NCBI RefSeq assembly: GCF_003149475.2
Contig: NZ_QFWV02000002.1
Coordinates: 307,579 to 341,898, forward strand
Length of the DNA: 34,320 nt
Direction of reading: 5' to 3'
DNA from: Oceaniradius stylonematis
Lineage (GTDB): Bacteria; Pseudomonadota; Alphaproteobacteria; Rhizobiales; Rhizobiaceae
The notes under the pieces are model-generated. The model made no database searches. It was not told where the DNA came from and was given only the letters and a program-made list of their open reading frames with translations. The translations under genes were made by a program, and so were the position numbers. Shown here piece after piece: positions 7,624 to 17,150 of this stretch (positions are counted from its first letter, which is position 1; each line of letters starts with the position of its first letter).

Positions 7624-8907
7624 TCAGTTTCCGGCGGCCGCGCGCGCCTCGCCCGCAAGCTGCCGGCCGGACAAAGCCCCGAACTCGGCCACGGCAGCGG
7701 CCAGTTCGGCCGCCAGTTCGGCCCGCCATTCGGGCTTGTTGAGCAGTTTTTCGTCTTCCCGGTTCGACAGATAGCCCAGTTCGACGAGAACGGACGGCAC
7801 GTCGGGCGCCTTGAGAACGCGAAACCCGGCATAGCGGTGCGGATTGTTGATGATGCGCGAGGCGCGCGAAATGTGCGAGATGGCGAGCCGCGCGAACTGG
7901 ACCGAAAAGCCGAGCGTTTCCTGACGCGCCAGATCGACGAGAATGTCCGCCACGGGGCCGCTTTCTTCTTCATAGACGATTCCGGCGATCGAATCGGACA
8001 GGTTCTCCGAGCGCGCGATTTCCGCTGCGACCGAATCGGAAGCCTTGTCCGAGATCGTGTAGACCGTCGCGCCGCGCACATAGGATTGGCGCACGGAATC
8101 GGCATGCAGCGACACGAACAGCGCCGCGCCGTGCTGGCGGGCGAAACGCACCCGCTCGTCGAGGGAGATGAAGACATCGTCCTCGCGCGTCATGACCACT
8201 TCGACGCCGCCGATCGCCTGAAGTTCGTCGCGCATCGTCCTGGCGAACGCCAGGACGACATCCTTCTCGCGTGTGCCGCCGACGCCGACCGCCCCGCTGT
8301 CGATGCCGCCATGACCGGGATCGAGAACGACGGTGAACGCACCCGAACGCGGCGCCGGGGCCAGCGGCGCCGATCCCAGACGGTCGGTCTTGCTGCCGCG
8401 CGCGATGATCGAACTCGTCGCCATCGTGTCGAGCAGCGCCTGCTGAAAGGCCGCCTCATCGGTTCGCCGCAAGTCGATGATCAGGCGATAGAAGTTCTCA
8501 GCCGCCCCACTCGACAGCTCGACAACCTCAAACGGCGCGCCGATCTCGAAAATGATCCGCGATCCGGTCTCGCTCATGTCGCCGTAGCGCATTGCGCCAA
8601 CCATGCCCTTCAGCGTGTCGTCGCCCGCTTCGAAGCCGTAGCCGATGCGCTCGAAATCGAGAACCAGCCGGTAGGGATGATCGAGAAGCTTGTGGTCGGC
8701 GCTCACCGGCCGGTCGAAACTGATGATGATGCGCGTTGCGTCCGCGTCGCCGGCGGCGCGCACGTCGACAGCCACCGGCGCGTCGAACGCCGCCTGCGCG
8801 GCATGGGCAAACCCGAGGCTGACGGCAAGCGCCAGCACCAGCCATGCAAACAAGCGGGCAGCAAGGCTGCCCGGCCCTTGCGCCGTGCCGGTTTCCGCTG
8901 GTCTCAT
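7624..8907 (-). CDS. amiC: N-acetylmuramoyl-L-alanine amidase (AMIN + Amidase_3)
   Basis: Periplasmic zinc amidase that cleaves the stem peptide from N-acetylmuramic acid, usually during septum splitting; 427 aa. The N-terminus carries a signal-type hydrophobic segment (LAARLFAWLVLALAVSLGFAHAAQA), then an AMIN targeting domain (about 40-140), then Amidase_3 (about 178-405). The zinc and catalytic residues are visible: His199 in DPGHGGIDSG, Glu214 in GTREKDVV, His268 in SLHADS and Glu376 in VELGYLSN. The domain is complete. The start at 8907 gives a short polar stretch before the hydrophobic core; a slightly later start is possible. The 208-base gap to mrcA suggests mrcA may have its own promoter. 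The symbol amiC follows E. coli usage and exact orthology is not proven. Confidence 0.92.
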   Translation of the reverse strand: MRPAETGTAQGPGSLAARLFAWLVLALAVSLGFAHAAQAAFDAPVAVDVRAAGDADATRIIISFDRPVSADHKLLDHPYRLVLDFERIGYGFEAGDDTLKGMVGAMRYGDMSETGSRIIFEIGAPFEVVELSSGAAENFYRLIIDLRRTDEAAFQQALLDTMATSSIIARGSKTDRLGSAPLAPAPRSGAFTVVLDPGHGGIDSGAVGVGGTREKDVVLAFARTMRDELQAIGGVEVVMTREDDVFISLDERVRFARQHGAALFVSLHADSVRQSYVRGATVYTISDKASDSVAAEIARSENLSDSIAGIVYEEESGPVADILVDLARQETLGFSVQFARLAISHISRASRIINNPHRYAGFRVLKAPDVPSVLVELGYLSNREDEKLLNKPEWRAELAAELAAAVAEFGALSGRQLAGEARAAAGN

Positions 8908-8964
8908 CGCCGGCCCACTTCCGATCCCGTGCCGTCCAACATGGGCGCCACCATAGCGGCGCCA

Positions 8965-8974
8965 TGGTTAACCA
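8965..8974. promoter_or_regulatory. TGGTTAACCA palindrome upstream of amiC
   Basis: A perfect 10-bp palindrome about 58 bases before the amiC start, in the gap between amiC and the nnr gene. An operator is possible. The sequence is short enough to occur by chance. Confidence 0.25.
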
Positions 8975-9043
8975 CATCTTTCAGCGCGCGCAAACGCAGG
9001 CCGGCTGCGGCATGGTTCCCGTTGAACGCAAATGCCGCCCTGA

Positions 9044-10498
9044 TCAGACGAGTTTGGAGAGGTGCGCTGGAAGCGCCGCGATCAAATCCTCGGCGATCGC
9101 CAACGGGCCCGAGGCCCGGCCCGCCTCGCCATGCAGCCAGACCGCCGCGCACGCGGCCTCGAAGGCGGGCATGCCTTGCGCAGCGAGGCCGGCAACGGCA
9201 CCGGCCAGAACATCGCCCGAGCCCGCCGTTGCCAGTGCGGGCGTGGCATTGGCGTTGACCGCCGCCCGGCCGTCCGGCGCGGCAATCACCGTGTCGGGGC
9301 CCTTGAGGACGACGACCGCGCCGGCCCGCTCAGCGGCGGCGCGCGCCATGGCCAGTTTCCCGGCGGCCGCATCGGCAGCCAGATCGGGAAACAGCCGGGC
9401 GAATTCGCCCGCATGCGGCGTCAGCACAAGGGCCGGCTCGTCGCGCACCCGCGCCGCGTCGAACAGGCCGCTGGCATCGTCGGCAAAAGCGGTGATGCCG
9501 TCGGCGTCCAGAACCAGCGCCGGCCCCTTGTCGTCAACAATCGCCGCAGCAAGCGACCGGGCCAGCGGCAGGTCGCCGAACCCCGGCCCGAGCACCACCG
9601 CGCCGATGCCCTTGAGAGTACCGAGGGCGGCCATCGGATCGTCGCCCCATGCCCGCAGCATGATCGAGGTGACGTGCGCCGCGTGGATGTCGAGCGCATT
9701 GGGATGACCAAGGATCGTTACCGCCCCGGCGCCGGCCCGCTGCGCCGCCAACGCCGCAAGGCGCGAAGCGCCGGTGCCGTGCCTTGGGCCGGAGAAAACC
9801 GCCACCGCGCCGCGCGCATATTTGTGCGTGTCGGCGCCAGGGCGCGGCAGCGCGCCGCGCCACAGGTCCGGCGCGTTCTCGAAGGTCGCGGTCGGCCGGG
9901 CCGCCCGGACCCCGATTTCGGCGACGATCGTTTCGCCACACAGCGCGCGGCCGGGGTAGAGCAAATGGCCGGGCTTGCGGCGATAGAAGGTGACGGTCGC
10001 CGCGCAAGCGACCGCACCGGCTCCCTGCCCCGTATCGCCATTGACGCCCGACGGAAGATCGACCGCAAGCACCGGGCATCTTCTGTCCACGGCCCGCGCG
10101 AGCGCCGATTGGACCGGATCGGGCAAGGCTCCGGAAAAGCCGGCACCGAACACCGCATCGATCGCCAGATCGGCCGGATCGGGCGCGAACGCATCCAAAC
10201 CGCCGACCGGGCCGGCCCATGTTTCGGCCGCGAGCGCGGCATCGGTGCCCGGCTTGGGCGGCGCCAGCGCATACAGACGGACCGAAAGACCCTTCCCGGC
10301 CAGAATGCGCGCAGCGACATAGCCGTCACCGCCATTGTTGCCGGGCCCGCACAGGACATGCACCCGCGCAGCAGCCGCGAACCGCGCCAGCGCGGCGTCC
10401 GCCACCGCCCCGCCTGCCCGCTCCATCAGCACGATGCCGCCGAACGCGCCGCTTTTTATGGTTGCGCCGTCCGCCGCCGCCATTTCGGCATTGGTCAT
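9044..10498 (-). CDS. nnr: Bifunctional NAD(P)H-hydrate epimerase / ADP-dependent dehydratase
   Basis: Repairs damaged NAD(P)H hydrates. The N-terminal YjeF_N domain epimerises R- and S-NAD(P)HX and the C-terminal ribokinase-like YjeF_C domain dehydrates S-NAD(P)HX using ADP. The N-domain shows the GPGNNGGDGYVAARIL loop. The C-domain shows VLTPHAGEFARL and the catalytic GSGD (426-429 from this start) inside ATAGSGDVLAGAVAGLAAQG. The product is about 484 aa, normal for the fused form. The start is uncertain: ATG 10498 gives MTNAEMAAAD, which matches the family's LLTPAEM-type beginning, while GTG codons at 10525 and 10540 would add 9 or 14 residues. None has a clear ribosome site. It is divergent from glnB. 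Confidence 0.93.
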   Translation of the reverse strand: MTNAEMAAADGATIKSGAFGGIVLMERAGGAVADAALARFAAAARVHVLCGPGNNGGDGYVAARILAGKGLSVRLYALAPPKPGTDAALAAETWAGPVGGLDAFAPDPADLAIDAVFGAGFSGALPDPVQSALARAVDRRCPVLAVDLPSGVNGDTGQGAGAVACAATVTFYRRKPGHLLYPGRALCGETIVAEIGVRAARPTATFENAPDLWRGALPRPGADTHKYARGAVAVFSGPRHGTGASRLAALAAQRAGAGAVTILGHPNALDIHAAHVTSIMLRAWGDDPMAALGTLKGIGAVVLGPGFGDLPLARSLAAAIVDDKGPALVLDADGITAFADDASGLFDAARVRDEPALVLTPHAGEFARLFPDLAADAAAGKLAMARAAAERAGAVVVLKGPDTVIAAPDGRAAVNANATPALATAGSGDVLAGAVAGLAAQGMPAFEAACAAVWLHGEAGRASGPLAIAEDLIAALPAHLSKLV

Positions 10499-10696
10499 CA
10501 GAGCGAACGGACCGACGTCACGCACGGGGCCTAGTTCCACTTGGCGACAATTTGTGCCGCCGAATTGTGCATAATGCCCAATTTTTCATCGTTTTTGCGC
10601 CTGTTTTGACGGCGATGGCCAACAACTGCCGGTGCCACGCGCCTCATCTGCGCGCTTTTTCGGCGTTTTCGGCGTTGCGAGACGCGAAGCGCGACT

Positions 10697-10712
10697 TGGC
10701 ATGGCATCTGCA
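10697..10712 (+). promoter_or_regulatory. Sigma-54 (RpoN) -24/-12 promoter of glnB-glnA
   Basis: TGGCATGGCATCTGCA fits the RpoN consensus TGGCACG-N4-TTGCW at the invariant GG (10698-10699) and GC (10710-10711), with the exact 10-base gap between them. The predicted transcription start is near 10723, about 28 bases before the glnB ATG. NtrC-activated sigma-54 promoters in front of glnB are known in rhizobia. I did not find a convincing palindromic NtrC enhancer upstream. Confidence 0.75.
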
Positions 10713-10721
10713 TATGGGTGA

Positions 10722-11090
<369 letters not shown>

Positions 11091-11149
11091 CGGCCGACCG
11101 ATACCCCAACACTCAACACTGCCACTTGAAAGGAAACAAAGGGAACACA

Positions 11150-12556
11150 ATGAGTGCAAGTGACATTCTCAAGCAGATCAAAGACAACGATGTGAAGTTC
11201 GTCGATCTGCGTTTCAGCGATCCGCGCGGCAAGCTCCAGCACGTCACCATCGACTGCAATGTCGTCGATGAAGACATGTTCGCCGATGGCATCATGTTCG
11301 ACGGCTCGTCCATCGCCGGCTGGAAGGCGATCAACGAGTCGGACATGAACCTGATGCCCGACACCGAAACCGCGCACATGGACCCGTTCTATGCGCAGTC
11401 GACCATGGCGATCTTCTGCGACATTCTCGATCCGGTATCCGGAGAGGGATACAATCGCGACCCGCGCATGACCGCAAAGCGTGCCGAGGCCTACGTCAAG
11501 TCCGGCGGCTTCGGCGACACGGCCTATTTCGGCCCCGAGCCGGAATTCTTCATCTTCGACGACGTCAAGTTCAATTCCGATCCCTACGATACCGGCTTCC
11601 AGCTCGACAGCATCGAACTGCCGACCAACACCAATGCCGAATACGAGACCGGCAACCTGGGCCACCGTCCGCGCACCAAGGGCGGCTACTTCCCGGTCAA
11701 CCCGATCGACAGCGCCCAAGACATCCGGTCGGAAATGCTGACCGTTCTGGCGGAAATGGGCGTTGCGACCGAAAAGCACCACCACGAAGTGGGTGCGGCG
11801 CAGCACGAACTGTCCATGCTGTTCAACACGTTGACGCGCAAGGCCGACGAAGTGCAGCTCTACAAATATGTGGTGCACAATGTCGCCCACGCCTACGGCA
11901 AGTCGGCCACCTTCATGCCCAAGCCCGTCTTTGGCGACAACGGCACCGGCATGCACGTCCACCAGTCGATCTGGAGCGACGGCAAGCCGCTGATGGCGGG
12001 CGATGAGTATGCCGGCCTGTCGGAAACCGCGTTGTTCTACATTGGCGGCATCATCAAGCACGCCAAGGCGCTCAACGCCTTCACCAACGCCTCGACCAAC
12101 TCCTACAAGCGTCTGGTGCCGGGCTTCGAAGCACCGGTTCTGCTCGCCTATTCGGCGCGCAACCGCTCCGCCTCGTGCCGCATCCCGTTCTCGGGCTCGC
12201 CGAAGGGCAAGCGCGTCGAAGTCCGCTTCCCGGACCCGACTGCCAACCCCTACCTCGCCTTCGCGGCGATGCTGATGGCTGGCCTGGACGGCGTGAAGAA
12301 CAAGATCCATCCGGGCGAAGCCATGGACAAGGATCTGTACGACCTGCCGCCGGAAGAACTCGAAGGCATCCCGACGGTCTGCGCTTCGCTGCGCGAGGCC
12401 ATCGATTCACTGCGTGCCGACAGTGACTTCCTCAAGGCGGGCGGCGTCTTCGACGACGACCAGATCGAGGCCTATCTGGCACTCAAGGAGGAAGAAAACA
12501 TCCTCTTCGAGCAGATGCCGCACCCGGTCGAGTTCGACATGTACTATTCGGTCTGA
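11150..12556 (+). CDS. glnA: Glutamine synthetase type I
   Basis: Makes glutamine from glutamate, ammonia and ATP; dodecameric cytoplasmic enzyme. The 468-aa product has the beta-Grasp N-domain ([17 protein letters not shown]), the EPEFFIFDD and [18 protein letters not shown] catalytic segments and the adenylylation site Tyr397 in [11 protein letters not shown], so it is GSI-beta controlled by GlnE. The ATG at 11150 ([11 protein letters not shown]) is preferred to an in-frame ATG 8 codons upstream: it puts the adenylylated Tyr at 397 and gives the usual length. It is cotranscribed with glnB and closed by an intrinsic terminator 16 bases after the stop. Confidence 0.97.
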   Translation: MSASDILKQIKDNDVKFVDLRFSDPRGKLQHVTIDCNVVDEDMFADGIMFDGSSIAGWKAINESDMNLMPDTETAHMDPFYAQSTMAIFCDILDPVSGEGYNRDPRMTAKRAEAYVKSGGFGDTAYFGPEPEFFIFDDVKFNSDPYDTGFQLDSIELPTNTNAEYETGNLGHRPRTKGGYFPVNPIDSAQDIRSEMLTVLAEMGVATEKHHHEVGAAQHELSMLFNTLTRKADEVQLYKYVVHNVAHAYGKSATFMPKPVFGDNGTGMHVHQSIWSDGKPLMAGDEYAGLSETALFYIGGIIKHAKALNAFTNASTNSYKRLVPGFEAPVLLAYSARNRSASCRIPFSGSPKGKRVEVRFPDPTANPYLAFAAMLMAGLDGVKNKIHPGEAMDKDLYDLPPEELEGIPTVCASLREAIDSLRADSDFLKAGGVFDDDQIEAYLALKEEENILFEQMPHPVEFDMYYSV

Positions 12557-12572
12557 CCCGAGCGCACTCCGA

Positions 12573-12600
12573 AAGGCCGCCCTCGGGGGCGGCCTTTTTT
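12573..12600 (+). terminator. Intrinsic terminator of glnBA
   Basis: A perfect 10-bp GC-rich stem, AAGGCCGCCC (12573-12582) with GGGCGGCCTT (12587-12596), has a TCGG loop and is followed by a run of T. It is the clearest intrinsic terminator in the window. Confidence 0.95.
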
Positions 12601-12660
12601 CTTTGCCGTCACTTCACGCCGATTGGCAAAGAATTACCCCTAAAAATTGCATCTGGTGGT

Positions 12661-12672
12661 CAAAGCGCTTTG
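12661..12672. promoter_or_regulatory. LacI-family-type operator CAAAGCGCTTTG upstream of the GH1 gene
   Basis: A perfect 12-bp palindrome with a central CG, 45 bases before the ATG at 12718. AAAGCGCTTT-like sites with central CG are typical of LacI-family sugar repressors in alphaproteobacteria. No LacI-type regulator is encoded in this window, so the repressor would act from elsewhere. Confidence 0.55.
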
Positions 12673-12717
12673 GGGTATTGTGGGCCAGACCGTTCGTAGT
12701 GCTGGAAAGGGGGGCCG

Positions 12718-14055
12718 ATGGCCAGCGCGCTGAACTTTCGACGCTCGCAATTTGCTGACGATTTCCTGTTCGGGGTCGCAACGTCTGCCTATCAGATCGA
12801 GGGATCGTCCTTTGGCGGGGCCGGCCCGTCGCACTGGGACACGTTTGCCGCGACGCCCGGCAACACAGCCAACGCCGAAGACGGCGCAATCGCCTGCGAC
12901 CACTACCACCGCTATGAGGCCGATCTCGACCTGATCGCCGGGGCCAATCTGGACGCCTACCGGTTTTCGGTGTCCTGGGCACGGGTCATGCCCGACGGCC
13001 GCGCGGTCAATCGCGAGGGGCTCGACTTCTATGACCGGCTGACCGACGCGATGCTGGAGCGCGGCATCAAGCCGATGCTGACGCTGCACCACTGGGACCT
13101 GCCGGCCGCGCTTGCCGATGAAGGCGGCTGGCGCAACCGCGACGTCACCGACCGGTTCGCGGACTTCACCGGCCATGTGATCGACCGCATCGGCGACCGC
13201 ATGGCCGCGACCGGCACGCTCAACGAGCCCTGGTGCATCGCCTGGCTGAGTCATTTTCTGGGCAATCATGCTCCGGGCCTGCGCGACATCCGCGCCGCGG
13301 CACGGGCAATGCATCATGTGCTGGTCGCGCACGGCAAGGCCGTCGATGTGCTGCGCGCCGCCTGTCAGGACAATATCGGCATCTATCTGAACTTCGAGCC
13401 CGCCGAGCCGGCGAACGGCGATGATGGCGATGCCGAGGCCGCGCTCCGGTACCATGCGATCTACAATGAGTGGTTCCTTGGCGCGCTGTTCAAGAAATCC
13501 TATCCGCGCCGGGCATTGCAGGGGCTGCGGCCGCACCTGCCCGAAGGGTGGGAAGACGACATGGAGCAGATCGCACGACCGCTCGACTGGCTGGGCGTCA
13601 ATTTCTATACCCGCAAGCTGATCGCCCACGATGCGGCCCAAGCGTGGCCATCTCTCAAGGAAGTCCCCGGCCCGCTGCCCAAAACCGACATGGATTGGGA
13701 AATCACGCCGGAAAGTTTCGAATGGCTTCTGGGCTGGATCGCCGAGAGCCACACCGGCGATCTGCCGCTGATCGTCAGCGAGAACGGCATGGCGTCAACC
13801 GACGTGCTGCTCAATGGTGCGGTCGATGACGGACCGCGCATCGCCTATCTGCAGGCCCATGTCGACGCCATGCGCCGTGCGATCGACAACGGCGCTCCGG
13901 TCAAGGGTTATACGGTCTGGTCGCTGCTCGACAATTACGAGTGGGCGCTTGGCTACGGCAAGCGCTTCGGCATTGTCCATGTCGATTATGGCACGCTCAA
14001 GCGGACGCCCAAGGCAAGCTGGCATGCGCTCAAGCAAGCGCTGGCGCGCGATTAG
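12718..14055 (+). CDS. bglA: GH1 family beta-glucosidase
   Basis: Cytoplasmic retaining glycosidase that releases glucose from beta-glucosides; 445 aa, full length. The N-terminus has the GH1 signature FLFGVATSAYQIEGS. The acid/base is Glu170 in TLNEPW and the nucleophile Glu355 in IVSENGM. The C-terminal KGYTVWSLLDNYEWALGYGKRFGIVHVDY is typical, including the conserved Trp and Glu that bind sugar. There is no signal peptide. An AGGGGGG ribosome site lies just before the ATG. It is a single gene with its own putative LacI-type operator, and no sugar transporter is adjacent. Its stop is 5 bases from the convergent SMR gene's stop. Substrate specificity (gluco-, galacto- or fuco-) cannot be read here. 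Confidence 0.93.
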   Translation: MASALNFRRSQFADDFLFGVATSAYQIEGSSFGGAGPSHWDTFAATPGNTANAEDGAIACDHYHRYEADLDLIAGANLDAYRFSVSWARVMPDGRAVNREGLDFYDRLTDAMLERGIKPMLTLHHWDLPAALADEGGWRNRDVTDRFADFTGHVIDRIGDRMAATGTLNEPWCIAWLSHFLGNHAPGLRDIRAAARAMHHVLVAHGKAVDVLRAACQDNIGIYLNFEPAEPANGDDGDAEAALRYHAIYNEWFLGALFKKSYPRRALQGLRPHLPEGWEDDMEQIARPLDWLGVNFYTRKLIAHDAAQAWPSLKEVPGPLPKTDMDWEITPESFEWLLGWIAESHTGDLPLIVSENGMASTDVLLNGAVDDGPRIAYLQAHVDAMRRAIDNGAPVKGYTVWSLLDNYEWALGYGKRFGIVHVDYGTLKRTPKASWHALKQALARD

Positions 14056-14060
14056 GCCAT

Positions 14061-14390
14061 TCAGTGCGAAACGCTGTTTGACAGTGTGTTGATGACGACC
14101 ACGCCGGCGACGATCAGCCCGATGCCGGCAATGGCGGCCGCGTCGAGCTTCTGGCCGAAAACAAACAGGCCGATCAGCGAGATGATGACGATCCCCGCCC
14201 CGGCCCAGATCGCATAGGCGACACCCACAGGGATCGTCCTCAACGTCAGGGCGAGAAAATAGAACGCGACGGCATAACCGGCGACGGTTATCAGCGAAGG
14301 CCCCAAACGCGAGAAGGATTCCGACGCCTTGAGCGCGGAGGTCCCGATAACCTCTCCGGTGATGGCGATCGCCAGATACAGCCATGGCAT
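14061..14390 (-). CDS. Small multidrug resistance (SMR) family transporter
   Basis: Four-helix inner-membrane proton antiporter, probably for cationic compounds; 109 aa, typical length. Glu13 in AITGEVIGTSALKASE corresponds to the essential Glu14 of EmrE, and the AYAIWAGAG segment matches the EmrE Trp63 region. Helices are visible at about 4-21, 33-50, 57-78 and 84-103. The ATG at 14390 (MPWLYLAI) matches the family; an upstream ATG would add 15 charged residues. The motif pattern favours the EmrE/QacC type over guanidinium exporters of the SugE/Gdx type, but this is not certain. It is a lone gene, convergent with the GH1 gene. Confidence 0.9.
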   Translation of the reverse strand: MPWLYLAIAITGEVIGTSALKASESFSRLGPSLITVAGYAVAFYFLALTLRTIPVGVAYAIWAGAGIVIISLIGLFVFGQKLDAAAIAGIGLIVAGVVVINTLSNSVSH

Positions 14391-14512
14391 GCGGCAAACT
14401 CCCTTGATGAACCGTCGGCGGCTTGCCTGCCGCACGCTCCCTGCTACAACAAACCGGTTCGCGCCGACATACCCCGCCGCGCCGTTTTCACGCCAGGGAA
14501 CGCCTGCCTGAC

Positions 14513-15466
14513 ATGGACCAGAAGCCCGTCGTCACCGTCACGCTCAACCCGGCGGTCGATATCGCCGCCGATGTCGAAACCGTCCGGCCCGATGTCAAAC
14601 TGCGGTGCGGCCCCGCGCAGTTCGATCCCGGCGGCGGCGGCATCAACGTCTCGCGCGCCATCGCCAAGCTCGGCGGACAATCGACCGCGCTCGTTGCATC
14701 GGGTGGCGCAACCGGCGAGATGCTGGCCGCGATGCTGGCTGGCGAAGCCATCGATGCCGTGACGATTGCCGCCGGCGGACAGACCCGACAGTCCTTCACC
14801 GCGCGCGAGACGACCACCGGCCGGCTCTACCGTTTCGTGCTGCCGGGACCGGACTGGAAACCGGATACGGAACACGCGCTGCTGACGATGCTGGAGGCGC
14901 ACTGCGCGCCAGGCGCGCTCTTTGTCGTGTCCGGCAGCCTGCCGCCCGGCGCCGACCCGTCCCTGATCGAGCGCATGCACGAGACGGCTTCGCGTGGCGG
15001 TGCTTCGCTGATCGCCGACACGTCCGGTCCCGTGTTGCAGGCGCTGTGCGCGCGAACCGGCACGCCGCTCCACACGCTACGCATGGACAAGGATGAGGCG
15101 CTCACCGCATCCGCCCGACCGCTCGAAACGCCGGACGATTTCGCGGGCTACGGGGCAACACTGCTGGAAGCTGGCATTGCCCGGCATATCGTTATCGGGC
15201 TGGGCGCGCGCGGCTCCGTCGGCGTTTCGGTGGACGAACAGATCCTCACCAGCAGACCGGTCGAGCAACCGCTCAGCGCGGTCGGTGCGGGCGACAGTTT
15301 CGTGGGCGCCTATGCGCTTGCCATCGCAAACGGCGAGGATTTTGCGACCGCCCTCGTCCACGGCACGGCGGCGGCGGCTTCGGCGGTCCTCACGCCCGGC
15401 ACGCAATTGTGTGACGGCGATTTGGCCGTGTCGTTCCGCGCCGAGGTTGCCACGACGCGGCTCTGA
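14513..15466 (+). CDS. pfkB: PfkB-family hexose-phosphate kinase (6-phosphofructokinase II type)
   Basis: Cytoplasmic ribokinase-fold sugar kinase, 317 aa, closely resembling E. coli PfkB: KLRCGPAQFDPGGGGINVSRAIAKLGG near the start, VVSGSLPPGADP in the middle and the catalytic anion-hole motif GAGD (258-261, base Asp261) in SAVGAGDSF. The conserved NxxE Mg-binding motif appears as DKDE (192-195), with Asp replacing Asn. The likely substrate is fructose 6-phosphate; fructose 1-phosphate or tagatose 6-phosphate cannot be excluded. The ATG at 14513 (MDQKPVVTVTLNPAVD) matches the family. The beta-CASP gene follows 67 bases downstream on the same strand, so the two are probably an operon. Confidence 0.9.
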   Translation: MDQKPVVTVTLNPAVDIAADVETVRPDVKLRCGPAQFDPGGGGINVSRAIAKLGGQSTALVASGGATGEMLAAMLAGEAIDAVTIAAGGQTRQSFTARETTTGRLYRFVLPGPDWKPDTEHALLTMLEAHCAPGALFVVSGSLPPGADPSLIERMHETASRGGASLIADTSGPVLQALCARTGTPLHTLRMDKDEALTASARPLETPDDFAGYGATLLEAGIARHIVIGLGARGSVGVSVDEQILTSRPVEQPLSAVGAGDSFVGAYALAIANGEDFATALVHGTAAAASAVLTPGTQLCDGDLAVSFRAEVATTRL

Positions 15467-15533
15467 CGGCATCCGCCCTTCCCCCGGCACGGCAAATCTG
15501 CCACATCTTTCACCGAAGATGGGGAGACGATCC

Positions 15534-17114
15534 ATGGCAACGCTGACCTTTTACGGCGCCGCGGGCACGGTGACCGGCTCGTGCTCGATGCTCGACACCG
15601 GCACGACGCGCTTTCTGGTCGATTGCGGCCTGTTCCAGGGCAACAAGACAATCCGCAAACTCAACGACGGAGACTTTCCGTTCAACCCCGCCGACGCCGA
15701 GTTTCTGGTCCTGACGCACGCCCATATCGACCATTCCGGCCTGCTGCCAAAACTCGTCAAGCACGGCTTTTCCGGGCCGATCTACGCAACCGAGCCGACC
15801 TGCGATTTGCTCGATTTCATGCTCCGCGATTCCGCCAAGATCCAGATGTCCAACACCGAGCGCTGGAACCGCAAGCGACAGCGCAAGGGGCTCGAACCGG
15901 TCGAGCCGCTCTACACCGATGTCGATGCGGAAAACACGCTCAGGCTGCTGCGGCCGATCGGCGGCTATGAAGAATGGTTCGAGCCGGCGCCGGGCATCCG
16001 GATCAGATTCTGGAATGCCGGCCACATTCTGGGATCGGCTTCGGCCGAAGTGAAGTTCCCCGACGGTGACACCGGCAACACAATGCGGCTGCTCTTTTCC
16101 GGCGATATCGGCCCGGAGGAAAAGGTGTTTCATCCCGAACCCGAGGCCGAAACCGGATTTGACTACATCATCTGCGAATCCACCTATGGCGATCGCGACC
16201 GCGACGATTACACGCTCGAAAAGCGCCGCGACATGCTGCGCAAGGAACTGGTGCGCGGGCTCTCGGCAGGCGGCAATGTGGTCATCCCCGCCTTTGCCGT
16301 CGAGCGCAGCCAGGAGCTTTTGCACGATATCGGCGTGCTGCTGGCCAATGGCGACATGCCCAACGCCACCGTCTTCCTCGATTCCCCGCTCGCCAAGAAC
16401 GTCACGGAAGTCTTCATCAAGCATGCGGACACGCTGTCGGACGTGGCGATCGACAATGGCCAATTGTTTCGCGATCCCCAGTTTCGCCTGGTGCAGAATG
16501 TCGAGGAATCGAAAGCCATCAACCGCATCGATGGAGGCGCGGTAATCATCTCCGCATCCGGCATGGCCGATGCCGGTCGCATCCAGCATCATATCAAGAA
16601 CAATATCTGGCGGCGCAACGCGACGATCCTGTTCGTCGGCTATCAGGCGCCCGGCACGCTGGGACACGTCATCACGTCGGGCGCCGACATGGTGCGCATC
16701 CACGGCAAGGAATATGTCGTCAACGCCGACATCCGTCGGTTGGGCAATTATTCGGCCCATGCCGATCAGGGCGAACTGATCGACTGGATCTTGGAACGCA
16801 CGCCCGTTTCCGGCGGCATATTCCTCAACCATGGCGACGACGACGCCCGCGAGGAACTGGCCCGCCTTCTGGCCGATCGCGGCATCGACGCCGGCCATAT
16901 CCACATGCCGCAATTCGACGAGAGCTTTGAGCTGGTGGCCGGCGACGCCCGGTCCAAGGGCCGCGTCGCCCAGCGCATACCGGCGGACGAGTTGCTGACC
17001 GACTGGAACAACGATTATGCCGCGTTCATCGTCGCGCTGACCCAGCAGCTCAACACGGCCGACAACGATGCCGAACGGCGCGCGCTGATCAAGCGGCTGC
17101 AGGGCGCGCTCTGA
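15534..17114 (+). CDS. Beta-CASP metallo-beta-lactamase-fold RNase-like protein
   Basis: The 526-aa product has the MBL fold with the zinc ligands His62, His64, Asp66 and His67 in THAHIDHSG, His164 in AGHILGSAS and Asp191 in SGDIG. It then has the beta-CASP cap with ESTYGDRDR, an ASGMADAGRIQHHI segment, His409 in NYSAHADQ and His433 in NHGDDD. This is the architecture of CPSF73/Ysh1-type RNA processing enzymes, so it is probably a nuclease of RNA. It is not an antibiotic beta-lactamase or a glyoxalase. GGGGAG lies before the ATG. It sits 67 bases after pfkB, and why a sugar kinase is paired with an RNase-like protein is unknown. It is convergent with tatC 36 bases on. Confidence 0.9.
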   Translation: MATLTFYGAAGTVTGSCSMLDTGTTRFLVDCGLFQGNKTIRKLNDGDFPFNPADAEFLVLTHAHIDHSGLLPKLVKHGFSGPIYATEPTCDLLDFMLRDSAKIQMSNTERWNRKRQRKGLEPVEPLYTDVDAENTLRLLRPIGGYEEWFEPAPGIRIRFWNAGHILGSASAEVKFPDGDTGNTMRLLFSGDIGPEEKVFHPEPEAETGFDYIICESTYGDRDRDDYTLEKRRDMLRKELVRGLSAGGNVVIPAFAVERSQELLHDIGVLLANGDMPNATVFLDSPLAKNVTEVFIKHADTLSDVAIDNGQLFRDPQFRLVQNVEESKAINRIDGGAVIISASGMADAGRIQHHIKNNIWRRNATILFVGYQAPGTLGHVITSGADMVRIHGKEYVVNADIRRLGNYSAHADQGELIDWILERTPVSGGIFLNHGDDDAREELARLLADRGIDAGHIHMPQFDESFELVAGDARSKGRVAQRIPADELLTDWNNDYAAFIVALTQQLNTADNDAERRALIKRLQGAL

Positions 17115-17150
17115 CGCACCCGGCCGCGTTACCTCGATGGGCGTGACCGA

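Noticed and set aside
7837-10534. Long plus-strand frames opposite amiC (473 aa) and nnr (490 aa)
   Set aside because: Both lie antisense to complete, recognisable genes and lack domains and ribosome sites.
15510-16913. 467-aa minus-strand frame opposite the beta-CASP gene
   Set aside because: Antisense shadow; the plus-strand frame contains the full zinc site.
15534-17114. Antibiotic-resistance beta-lactamase
   Set aside because: The beta-CASP cap and the SAHAD and NHGD motifs place it with RNA-processing MBL proteins.
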